Positions 51,517 to 59,530 of a stretch of 64,000 nucleotides of DNA are shown here, piece by piece. Below the pieces are notes generated by a model. It searched no databases and had not been told where the DNA came from. It saw only the letters and a list, made by a program, of their open reading frames with translations. This DNA comes from JBKEDF01 sp047975325. GTDB taxonomy: Bacteria > Pseudomonadota > Alphaproteobacteria > Rhodobacterales > Rhodobacteraceae. The translations under genes were made by a program, and so were the position numbers. The stretch is taken from assembly GCA_047975325.1 (NCBI GenBank), contig JBKEDF010000015.1, positions 1 through 64,000 on the forward strand. Direction: 5' to 3'. How positions within the stretch are numbered: the first letter of the stretch is position 1; every line of letters begins with the position of its first letter.

Positions 51517-53832
51517 TCAGCGGCCAAACTTGCCCTTCAGCGCATCGGCAAAGGCATTTCCGCCACCGGATTGCGGCCCACTTGAAAATTTGTTGCCCGG
51601 GGCAGGACCCTTGGATGGGCGCGACTGATTTTTTTCCCGCGCATTTGCACGGGCTTCGCCGCCATCGCTGCGCATGGTCAATCCGATACGCTTGCGGGAA
51701 ACATCGATTTCCACCACGCACACCTTCACCACATCGCCCGCCTTCACCACCTCATGCGGATCCTTCACGAAACGGTCGGCAAGCTGGCTGACATGGACCA
51801 GCCCGTCCTGATGCACCCCGATATCCACGAAGGCACCGAAAGCCGCAACATTGGTAACCGTCCCTTCCAGCATCATCCCCGGCTTGAGGTCGGAAATCTC
51901 CTCCACCCCCTCGGCAAAGCTGGCCGTGCGGAATTCCGGGCGCGGATCACGACCGGGCTTTTCCAGTTCGGACAGGATATCGCGAACCGTCGGCAGGCCA
52001 AAACGATCATCGGTGAAGTTTTGCGGATCGAGGCTCGAAAGCCGGGCAGAACCCATGACCTCACGCAGGTCACGGCCACATGATTTCACGATTTTCCGTG
52101 CAACATCATATGCTTCCGGGTGAACGGCCGACGCATCAAGTGGCTCTTCCCCGCCCCGGATCCGCAAGAAACCTGCTGCCTGTTCAAAGGCTTTCGGGCC
52201 AAGGCGCGGCACTTTCAGCAATCCCTTGCGATTGGCAAAGGGCCCATTGGTATCACGATGCGCAACAATGGCATCGGCAAGCCCCGGCCCAAGCCCCGAT
52301 ACCCGTGCCAGAAGCGGGCCGGAAGCCGTGTTGAGATCCACACCCACGGCATTCACGGCATCTTCCACCACCGTCTCCAGCATCCGGCCCAGCCGGTGCT
52401 GATCCACATCATGCTGATATTGGCCAACGCCAATTGCCTTGGGTTCGATTTTCACCAGTTCCGCCAGCGGATCCTGCAGCCGCCGGGCAATGGACACCGC
52501 CCCACGCAATGAAACATCAAGATCGGGAAATTCCCGTGCCGCCAGTTCGGATGCGGAATAGACCGAGGCACCGGCCTCCGACACCACAACCTTTACCGGC
52601 TTCGGTCCCCGCCCCGGCAGGGCGGAAAGCAACTCCGCCACCATCTTCTCGGTCTCCCGGCTGGCGGTGCCATTGCCGATGGCCACAAGCGCAACATCAT
52701 GTTTGCAGATCATCTGGGCCAGGGCCACCTGCGCGCCGCGCAGATCATTCTTCGGCTGGAAAGGATAGACCGTGTCGGTGCCAAGCAATTTGCCCGTCGC
52801 ATCAACCACGGCAACCTTCACGCCCGTGCGAATCCCCGGATCCAGCCCCATTGTCGCCTTGCCACCTGCCGGGGCTGCCAGCAGTAGATCCCTGAGATTG
52901 CGGGCAAAGACACGGATCGCCTCTTCTTCGGCACGATCACGCAGGTCAGCCATGAGATCCACCGTCAACGAGGTCCGCAGCTTGATCCGCCAGGCCCAGG
53001 CAGCAGCGGTCCGCAGCCAGGCATCCCCCTTTCCCTGCCCTTGCGCATCAAGGCTGGCAGCGGTCATCCGTTCCGCCGGGCTTTGGCCACGGGGGGCATC
53101 GGCATCAAGTTCCAGATCCAGCGCAAGAACCCCCTCATTCCGCCCGCGCATCATCGCCAGAACCCGATGCGAGGGCGCGGTTTTCCAACCTTCCGAATGG
53201 GCGAAGTAATCGGCGAATTTTGCGCCTTCAGCCTCCTTTCCAGACAGAACCGTTGCGGCCAGCCGGGCATGTTCCTTCATGTAGTTTCGCAAACGGCCAA
53301 GCAGATTGGCATCTTCCGACAACCCCTCGGCAACGATATCGCGCGCGCCGTCCAATGCGGTTTTGATATCGGCGACATTTTCCGTGACAAAACCCTGCGC
53401 CAGCTTTTCGGGATCTGCCTGCCGATCGGCGAGGATCGCCTCCGCCAGCGGCCCGAGCCCGTTTTCACGCGCAATCATCGCACGGGTCCGGCGTTTGGGC
53501 TTGTAGGGCAGATAGATATCTTCCAGTTCCGCCTTGGTCCCTGCCCGGGCAAGCGCCGTTTCCAGTTCGGCCGTCAGCTTGCCCTGATCACGGATCGAGC
53601 CAAGGATCGTGGCACGACGTGCTTCCATTTCACGCAGATAGGCCAGCCGTTCGGCCAGGGTCCGCAGCTGGCTGTCATCCAGCCCCCCGGTTGCCTCCTT
53701 GCGATAGCGCGCAACGAAAGGCACCGTCGCACCTTCATCCAGAAGCATCACCGCAGCGGAAACCTGCGGCGCCTGCGCCCCGATTTCCTTGGCAATGGTT
53801 GCGGCAATCTGGCGGGAAATCTGATCGGTCAT
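51517..53832 (-). CDS. tex: Tex-family RNA-binding protein
   Basis: A 771-residue transcription accessory protein of the Tex/Spt6-like family. In order: N-terminal helical region (VPFVARYRKEATGGLDD..LRTL), YqgF/RNase-H-like domain (MGLDPGIRTGVKVAVVDATGK), helix-hairpin-helix segments (VDLNTASGPLLARVSGLGPGLADAIV) and a C-terminal S1 domain (GMMLEGTVTNVAAFGAFVDIGVHQDGLVHVSQL), then a basic Gly-rich tail. The start MTDQISRQIAATIAKEIG at 53832 matches family N termini; 53889 does not. Confidence 0.95.
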   Translation of the reverse strand: MTDQISRQIAATIAKEIGAQAPQVSAAVMLLDEGATVPFVARYRKEATGGLDDSQLRTLAERLAYLREMEARRATILGSIRDQGKLTAELETALARAGTKAELEDIYLPYKPKRRTRAMIARENGLGPLAEAILADRQADPEKLAQGFVTENVADIKTALDGARDIVAEGLSEDANLLGRLRNYMKEHARLAATVLSGKEAEGAKFADYFAHSEGWKTAPSHRVLAMMRGRNEGVLALDLELDADAPRGQSPAERMTAASLDAQGQGKGDAWLRTAAAWAWRIKLRTSLTVDLMADLRDRAEEEAIRVFARNLRDLLLAAPAGGKATMGLDPGIRTGVKVAVVDATGKLLGTDTVYPFQPKNDLRGAQVALAQMICKHDVALVAIGNGTASRETEKMVAELLSALPGRGPKPVKVVVSEAGASVYSASELAAREFPDLDVSLRGAVSIARRLQDPLAELVKIEPKAIGVGQYQHDVDQHRLGRMLETVVEDAVNAVGVDLNTASGPLLARVSGLGPGLADAIVAHRDTNGPFANRKGLLKVPRLGPKAFEQAAGFLRIRGGEEPLDASAVHPEAYDVARKIVKSCGRDLREVMGSARLSSLDPQNFTDDRFGLPTVRDILSELEKPGRDPRPEFRTASFAEGVEEISDLKPGMMLEGTVTNVAAFGAFVDIGVHQDGLVHVSQLADRFVKDPHEVVKAGDVVKVCVVEIDVSRKRIGLTMRSDGGEARANAREKNQSRPSKGPAPGNKFSSGPQSGGGNAFADALKGKFGR

Positions 53833-53932
53833 GGCGGCCCTGTTCAACATCTGGACCGGGACAATAGCGGCAAGGTTTTCCGGGGCCAAGGGGATAGAGA
53901 CAGCCAGGGACCGGTAAGAATTGCGGAAGGGC

Positions 53933-54460
53933 CTATCCGGTCAGACATTCCTCATCATCTTGCAGCCGGGCGGCAAGCCCCCAGCCAATCACGGTATCGG
54001 GATCCGGTTCCAGCCGTTCGGCCAACCCATCGGCAAAGGCCAGAAATTGCGGCAGGTTCAACCCATTGACCCCGACCAGGACCGGCAGGCCACGCGACAA
54101 TGCCTCGGCAATGATCGGGGTCAGCCCCTTGCCTTCAGCCTCCTGCTTGCCGAATTTGTTGATGATCACCAGTTCCGCAGCATCAAGATTTTGCGACAGC
54201 CAGAGCGCGCTTTCCTCCAGCACCCCCGCATCAAGTCTGCATCCGCGCGCCTCCGGCCCCCGATCGACACTGATGCGCACCACCGGCCCGCCGGGCAAAA
54301 GCCGCAGATCCATATCGCAAACCCTGCGATCATCGCGGTCGATATTGGTCTGCACCGTTCCGACCAGCGCCACGGATGCGCCTTCCAGCCCGCTGGCAAC
54401 TTTCGCCAGAAGCTCATCTATCCGTCCCCGCCCCTTCAGCGTTACATATGCCAGCTTCAT
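53933..54460 (-). CDS. DUF2478-family protein
   Basis: A 175-residue cytosolic protein of the DUF2478 family, predicted P-loop-like NTPase fold, found beside molybdate and molybdenum-enzyme genes. Recognisable parts are DRRVCDMDLRLLPGG, VRISVDRGPEARGCRLDAGVLEESA, LVIINKFGKQEAEGKGLTPIIAEAL and LPVLVGVNGLNLPQFLAFADG. It is the last gene of the nar cluster, 25 bases after moeA, which fits a role in molybdenum cofactor or enzyme maturation. No experimental function is known to me. The start at 54460 is the family-like MKLAYV. Confidence 0.82.
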   Translation of the reverse strand: MKLAYVTLKGRGRIDELLAKVASGLEGASVALVGTVQTNIDRDDRRVCDMDLRLLPGGPVVRISVDRGPEARGCRLDAGVLEESALWLSQNLDAAELVIINKFGKQEAEGKGLTPIIAEALSRGLPVLVGVNGLNLPQFLAFADGLAERLEPDPDTVIGWGLAARLQDDEECLTG

Positions 54461-54485
54461 GACCGCTCTTTCCTTGTTGCTTCGG

Positions 54486-55751
54486 TCAAAATGGCAGGAA
54501 TTCCAGAAGATCGCCCTCCGCCACATGATCCACCCCGGCGGGGATTTGCACAAGGCCCTCTGCCTCCGCCAGAATTGCCAGCCGGTGGGAAACGGCACGG
54601 GTGGTGATCTGGACGCATTCCGATTCCGGCCCGTCGCGCCCGGCAATGCGCGCAGGCAGGAATTCACAGCGCCCGGGGCGGCGATCCATGGTAAAACCCG
54701 CGCGCACGACCGTCCTGCGCTGCGAGGCGCTTCCCGGGGTCATACCCGCCAGGGCCTCCAGCAGCCGCGCCCCAAAGATGTGCCAGCTTACAAAGGCCGA
54801 AACGGGATTCCCCGGAAGGCCAAGGTAAACCGTCTTGCCCACCCGACCGATGGTCAGCGGCTTGCCCGGCCTGAGCGCGAGCTTCATGGAATGCACCTCC
54901 CCCCCCGCCCGGGCCAGGGCGGCAGGCATGTGGTCTTCCTCCCCTACGGATACCCCGCCCGTGGTTACGACCAGATCAGCCCCATAGACCGCCTTTTCCA
55001 ACGCCGACAGCAACGCATCGGGGTTGTCTGGTACAGCACCAAGATCCAGCATCTCAACCCATGGTTTCTGCAGCGCGCCCATCAGATGATACCGGTTGGC
55101 ATTCCAGATCTGACCGGGGCCAAGACGTTCCCCCGGCATGCGCAATTCCGAACCCGTACTGAAGACCGCAACCCGCACGCAACGGCGTACAACCACCCGG
55201 CGCTGACCTGCGGCTGCCAGCAAGGCCGCCGCACGCGGATCGATCATCCGCCCGGCCGGCAAAAGCACCGCCCCCTGGGCCAGATCTTCACCCGCGCGGC
55301 GGATATTCGCACCCGTTTCGGGCCGATGACCAAGACGGACCAGGCCGGCTTCGCGTTGCACGGCCTCCTGCATGATCACGGCATCGCATCCGGCAGGTAC
55401 CGGTGCCCCGGTCATGATCCGGATTGCAGATCCCCGCGGCCAATCCAGCACCCCGCTTTCACCTGCCGCGATACGACCTGACACAGGCAATGCCCAGGGG
55501 CCCTCACCGGACAGGTCATCAAGGCGCAGCGCATAGCCATCCATCGCCGAATGATCGAAAAGCGGCAGGGGCGCACGGCTCTTGATCGCGCGCAACAACA
55601 CCCGCCCATGCGCAAGATGCAGCGGCACGGCCTCGTCACCCGTTACCGGCCAGCACAGATCAAGCCCGCGCCGGACGGCCTCCTCCACCGGTGTGAGTCC
55701 CTCCGTTTCGGCACCACAGTCGCAAATGACCGGATCAGGAGGCAGAGGCAT
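54486..55751 (-). CDS. moeA: Molybdopterin molybdenumtransferase
   Basis: Inserts molybdenum into adenylated molybdopterin. It is 421 residues. Motifs: FDHSAMDGYALR, IRIMTGAPVPAGCDAVIMQE, PAGRMIDPRAAALLAAAG, VAVFSTGSELRMPGE, NANRYHLMGAL, VVTTGGVSVGEEDHM and YLGLPGNPVSAF near the C terminus. The N terminus has an extra Cys pair (VICDCGAETEG). Its position directly downstream of the nar structural genes ties cofactor supply to nitrate reductase expression. Confidence 0.95.
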   Translation of the reverse strand: MPLPPDPVICDCGAETEGLTPVEEAVRRGLDLCWPVTGDEAVPLHLAHGRVLLRAIKSRAPLPLFDHSAMDGYALRLDDLSGEGPWALPVSGRIAAGESGVLDWPRGSAIRIMTGAPVPAGCDAVIMQEAVQREAGLVRLGHRPETGANIRRAGEDLAQGAVLLPAGRMIDPRAAALLAAAGQRRVVVRRCVRVAVFSTGSELRMPGERLGPGQIWNANRYHLMGALQKPWVEMLDLGAVPDNPDALLSALEKAVYGADLVVTTGGVSVGEEDHMPAALARAGGEVHSMKLALRPGKPLTIGRVGKTVYLGLPGNPVSAFVSWHIFGARLLEALAGMTPGSASQRRTVVRAGFTMDRRPGRCEFLPARIAGRDGPESECVQITTRAVSHRLAILAEAEGLVQIPAGVDHVAEGDLLEFLPF

Positions 55752-55760
55752 GGCGCTGCC

Positions 55761-56576
55761 CTATCCCGCGCTTGTCGTTGTTGCAGAAAGCGTGACGCCG
55801 GTGATCTCCGCCTGTTCCAGAAGGGCTGCGGTATAGTCGCGGCTCGCACGGACCCAGGCGGATTTTTCCTGCGCCATGCGCAATTGCGGCAGGACCGATG
55901 CAAAGGGCAGAACCTCCCCCCGTGCCCGCGCATCAAGCCGGATGATGTGGAACCCATAACGGCTTTCGACCGGGGCAGCACCGATACTGCCCTCCTCCAT
56001 GGTGGCCAGTGCCGCCTCGAATTCCGGCACCGTATCCCCCGAGGCGATCTGCCCCAGAAGCCCGCCATTCTGACGGGAGGAACAGGCGCTGTGTTCGGCG
56101 GCAAGCCGCGCAAATCCTTCGCCATCACGCGCCAGATCCTGACAGATCGCATCTGCCTGTGCACGGGCCTTTTCCCGCACCTCCGCATCATCCTGCGAGG
56201 CCGGGATCAGGATATGCGCGGCCTCATATAACGATGGTCCGCGAAAACGGTCCGGCGCTGCATCATAGATCGCACGCAGGCTCGCCTCCTCCACCGGCGG
56301 GGGGGAAATCGCCACATCCAGAAGCTGCCGGATCCGGGATTCCTCCTCCGTTTCGAGTTGCCCTTCCGACAATTCCTGCGGCTGGGGCGCGATGCCGCGC
56401 GCCTCGGCCTCCTGCAGCAGAAGTTCCCGGATCGCAAGCGCCCGCGCCGCAGCCTTCCAGGCAAGGCCCGGCTTGTTTTTCGGCGCCGGGTGGTTCTGGG
56501 CTTCGGCTGCGATACGTTCCGCCGATATGGTGATGCCATTCACCGTAACGGGCGGCAAAAGCGGTTTCAGTTCCAT
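55761..56576 (-). CDS. PpiC-type peptidyl-prolyl isomerase of the nar operon
   Basis: A parvulin-type isomerase of 271 residues. The N-terminal helical region (about 1-110; VTVNGITISAERIAAEAQ) precedes the rotamase domain (about 125-225: EAAHILIPASQDDAEVREKARAQADAI...ARLAAEHSACSSRQNGGLLGQIASGDTVPEFEAALATMEEGSI). No signal peptide is visible, so it likely acts in the cytoplasm on nascent nitrate reductase, as NifM does for nitrogenase; this is inference. Starts 5 bases after narI. Confidence 0.9.
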   Translation of the reverse strand: MELKPLLPPVTVNGITISAERIAAEAQNHPAPKNKPGLAWKAAARALAIRELLLQEAEARGIAPQPQELSEGQLETEEESRIRQLLDVAISPPPVEEASLRAIYDAAPDRFRGPSLYEAAHILIPASQDDAEVREKARAQADAICQDLARDGEGFARLAAEHSACSSRQNGGLLGQIASGDTVPEFEAALATMEEGSIGAAPVESRYGFHIIRLDARARGEVLPFASVLPQLRMAQEKSAWVRASRDYTAALLEQAEITGVTLSATTTSAG

Positions 56577-56581
56577 CGCGC

Positions 56582-57310
56582 CTACTCCGCCGGGTGGCGC
56601 GGCATGGGCTTGAGCCCGCTGCGCGCCTCCTTGGCCCCCCGGCGCGACCGCACGATCTGATAGCCGGGCCGCCACAGGTAACGAACCGGCGCGGAGATCA
56701 TGTGGATAAGCCGGGTGAAGGGGAAAAGCAGGAAGATCGTCAGGCCAAGCGTGATATGCAGCTTGAAGAGGATATTCGCATCCACGATATGGCTTGCGGG
56801 ATCCGCCCTGAAATACACGATACCCTGCGCCCAGTTCATCAGCTTCACCATCTCTTCCCCGTCCAGATGGGTCAGGGAAACGAAGATCGTAAGAAGCCCC
56901 AGCACCAGTTGCAGCATCAGAAGGATCAGGATCCCGGTATCGGCGATGGTCGAATTGGCGCGAATACGCGGATCATAAAGTCGGCGATGCAGCAGCAGCA
57001 TCCCGCCCACCAGCGCCATCACGCCGGCAACCCCGCCCACGACAACGGCAAGGATCTGCTTGGCACTATGGCTGATGCCAAGCATTTCAAAAATTACCAC
57101 GGGGGTCAGCAAACCCACGAAATGGCCCATGAGGATGGTCAGCACGCCAACATGGAAAAGCACCGACCCGATCACGAACTGCTTTCTTCGCAGCAACTGG
57201 CTGGAAGAGGATTTCCAGGTAAAGGGATCCCGTTCATATCTCACGATGGAACCGAGGATCATCACCGTGATGGCGATATAGGGATAAACCCCGAAAATGA
57301 AGTTATGCAT
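56582..57310 (-). CDS. narI: Respiratory nitrate reductase gamma subunit
   Basis: The membrane cytochrome b subunit that takes electrons from quinol. It is 242 residues with five membrane helices and the usual MHNFIFGVYPYIAITVMILGS start. Haem-ligand histidines are seen in FHVGVLTILMGHFVGL and in the last helix region FKLHITLGLTIFLLFPFTRLIHM. It lies 13 bases after narJ. Electrons pass from here to NarH and NarG. Confidence 0.97.
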   Translation of the reverse strand: MHNFIFGVYPYIAITVMILGSIVRYERDPFTWKSSSSQLLRRKQFVIGSVLFHVGVLTILMGHFVGLLTPVVIFEMLGISHSAKQILAVVVGGVAGVMALVGGMLLLHRRLYDPRIRANSTIADTGILILLMLQLVLGLLTIFVSLTHLDGEEMVKLMNWAQGIVYFRADPASHIVDANILFKLHITLGLTIFLLFPFTRLIHMISAPVRYLWRPGYQIVRSRRGAKEARSGLKPMPRHPAE

Positions 57311-57323
57311 CTCGGTCTCCTGT

Positions 57324-58013
57324 TCAGCTGGCGGCCCGCGCGGGCGCGGGGTCCATACGGGCAAGAATATCGCGGCTGACGGGGCAGCCTGCATTGGGAT
57401 CGGGTCCGAAGGTGACCTGCGCCTCCTCCCAGACGGCATCAAGCGCGGCAAGGTCTTCGGGGTCGTCATCCTCCTCCGACAAAAGCACCTTGGCCTCCTC
57501 AGACGCCGGATTAGCGGCGGCAATCGTCACCAGGGTGTCGAAAATCGCGGCATAGGGGGAGCTACGCCGGGCCAGTCGTTCCTCCAGCGCAACAAGGATC
57601 GGTCCGGCATCGGCCAGAATTGCGCGGGCCTCCTTCAATGACCGGGTGGAAAGATATTCAAGCAGGACCGGCAGATGGTCCGGCAATTCAGTGCCCGCCA
57701 GATCGAAGCCACCCGCACGATACATTTCCAGCAGGTCCACCATGGCACCGCCGCGATCCCGGCTTTCGCCATGGACATGTTCGAACAGATTGAGCGACAG
57801 CGTCCGCGAACGATCAAAAAGCAGCACATAGCGTTCCTGCAGATCATAGATATCGCGGCTGCGCAGTTCCCCAAGCAATGTGGCAAGTTCCTGCTGACGT
57901 CGGGAGCTGATCAGGCCCTCCTCATGCAGCAGTTTCTCCAGCTCGGGCATGGCGGCCTGAAGCTCCGCCGTGGGATAGCTCAACAGAAGGGAAAATACCT
58001 TGAAGGTCTTCAT
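57324..58013 (-). CDS. narJ: Nitrate reductase molybdenum cofactor assembly chaperone
   Basis: A system-specific chaperone for NarG folding and cofactor loading, 229 residues. Begins MKTFKVFSLLLSYPTAELQAAMPEL; LSLNLFEHVHGESRDRGGAMVDLLEMY and LPDHLPVLLEYLSTR are conserved in the family. The C-terminal part is acidic (LLSEEDDDPEDLAALDAVWEE). The start overlaps the narH stop by 4 bases. Confidence 0.97.
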   Translation of the reverse strand: MKTFKVFSLLLSYPTAELQAAMPELEKLLHEEGLISSRRQQELATLLGELRSRDIYDLQERYVLLFDRSRTLSLNLFEHVHGESRDRGGAMVDLLEMYRAGGFDLAGTELPDHLPVLLEYLSTRSLKEARAILADAGPILVALEERLARRSSPYAAIFDTLVTIAAANPASEEAKVLLSEEDDDPEDLAALDAVWEEAQVTFGPDPNAGCPVSRDILARMDPAPARAAS

Positions 58014-59530
58014 GCGATGAACTCCTGTGGGCTGCGGAATTTTTTGCCGCTGAACATCGAACTGCCCGAAGACCCCGAAGAACAGCCATTGCCATCGGTA
58101 AAGCCGCAGCCGCCGCGCAGGTCATAGGCATCCTCGACCAGTTCCCGGTGGGTGGTGGGGATAACGAAACGATTTTCGTAATTGGCAATCGCCAGCAGGT
58201 CATACATCTCATCGATCTGCAGCGGCGTCATGCCAACCCGTTTCGCGACACCCAGGTTAACAACACCATCGACAGTTTTCGACCGCATATAGGACCGCAT
58301 GGCCAGCATCCGTTCCAGCGCCGAAATCACCGGCGCCTCATCCCCGGCTGTCAGCATATTGGCAAGATAGCGCACCGGGATCCGCAGCGATTTCACATCG
58401 GGCATATCATCTTCGGCCGAAATCTTGCCTGCCTCCGCCGCATTCTGGATCGGCGACAGCGGCGGCACATACCAGACCATCGGCAAGGTGCGATATTCGG
58501 GATGAAGCGGGAAGGCGATCTTCCATTCCATCGCCATTTTCCAGATCGGCGAATTCCGCGCGCCCTCGATCCAGTCTTCGGGGATCCCTTCGGCACGAGC
58601 GGCGGCGATCACCTCCGGATCGTTGGGATCGAGGAAGATGCCAAGCTGCGCGTCATAGAGATCCTTTTCATCCTCGGCACTGGCCGCTTCGGCAATCCGG
58701 TCCGCATCGTAAAGCATCACGCCCAGATAACGGATCCGGCCCACGCAGGTTTCCGAACAAACGGTGGGCTGGCCGCTTTCCAGCCGCGGATAACACAATG
58801 TGCATTTTTCCGATTTTCCGGTGGACCAGTTGTAATAGATCTTCTTGTACGGGCAGCCCGAAACGCACATCCGCCAGCCACGGCATTTTTCCTGGTCGAT
58901 CAGGACCACGCCGTCATCCTCGCGCTTGTAAATCGCGCCGGACGGGCAGGAGGCGACGCAAGCCGGATTGAGGCAATGTTCGCACAACCGCGGCAGATAC
59001 ATCATGAAGGTGTTTTCGTATTCGCCGTAGATTTCCTTCTGTACGCCTTCGAAATTGTAATCCTTCGAACGCTTGGCGAATTCACCGCCCAGGATTTCTT
59101 CCCAGTTCGGCCCCCATTCGATTTTTTCCATCCGCTCGCCCGAGATTTTCGAACGTGGCCGCGCGGTTGGAAATGCCTGCATTTCCGGAGCGGATTTCAG
59201 ATGGTCATAGTCGAAATCGAAAGGTTCATAGAAATCATCGATCTCCGGCAGATCGGGATTGGCAAAGATATTGGCCAGGATCCGCCATTTCCCCCCCTGC
59301 TTGGGTTGCAAATGGCCCGATTTCGTCCGGGTCCAGCCACCGTTCCAGCGTTTCTGGTTTTCCCAATCCTTCGGGTAACCTATGCCGGGCTTGGTTTCGA
59401 CATTGTTGAACCATGCGTATTCCACCCCCTCGCGGGAGGTCCAGACATTCTTGCAGGTGACAGAGCAGGTGTGGCACCCGATACATTTATCGAGATTCAG
59501 CACCATTCCGATTTGTGCGCGTACCTTCAT
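58010..59530 (-). CDS. narH: Respiratory nitrate reductase beta subunit
   Basis: The four-cluster Fe-S subunit, 506 residues, full length. The N terminus MKVRAQIGMVLNLDKCIGCHTCSVTCKNVWT holds the first cysteine motif; CEHCLNPACVASCPSGAIYK, CRGWRMCVSGCPYKKIYYNW and KCTLCYPRLESGQPTVCSETC supply the others (with the family's tryptophan in place of one cysteine for the 3Fe cluster). Hand-counted GC3 over 40 codons near its 3' end is about 67%, in line with the rest of the window. Overlaps narG and narJ by 4 bases. Confidence 0.98.
   Translation of the reverse strand: MKVRAQIGMVLNLDKCIGCHTCSVTCKNVWTSREGVEYAWFNNVETKPGIGYPKDWENQKRWNGGWTRTKSGHLQPKQGGKWRILANIFANPDLPEIDDFYEPFDFDYDHLKSAPEMQAFPTARPRSKISGERMEKIEWGPNWEEILGGEFAKRSKDYNFEGVQKEIYGEYENTFMMYLPRLCEHCLNPACVASCPSGAIYKREDDGVVLIDQEKCRGWRMCVSGCPYKKIYYNWSTGKSEKCTLCYPRLESGQPTVCSETCVGRIRYLGVMLYDADRIAEAASAEDEKDLYDAQLGIFLDPNDPEVIAAARAEGIPEDWIEGARNSPIWKMAMEWKIAFPLHPEYRTLPMVWYVPPLSPIQNAAEAGKISAEDDMPDVKSLRIPVRYLANMLTAGDEAPVISALERMLAMRSYMRSKTVDGVVNLGVAKRVGMTPLQIDEMYDLLAIANYENRFVIPTTHRELVEDAYDLRGGCGFTDGNGCSSGSSGSSMFSGKKFRSPQEFIA

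Noticed and set aside
51383..51628. Frame through tRNA-Gly (MRVSYSGYYMGFPS...)
   Set aside because: Translation of the tRNA itself.
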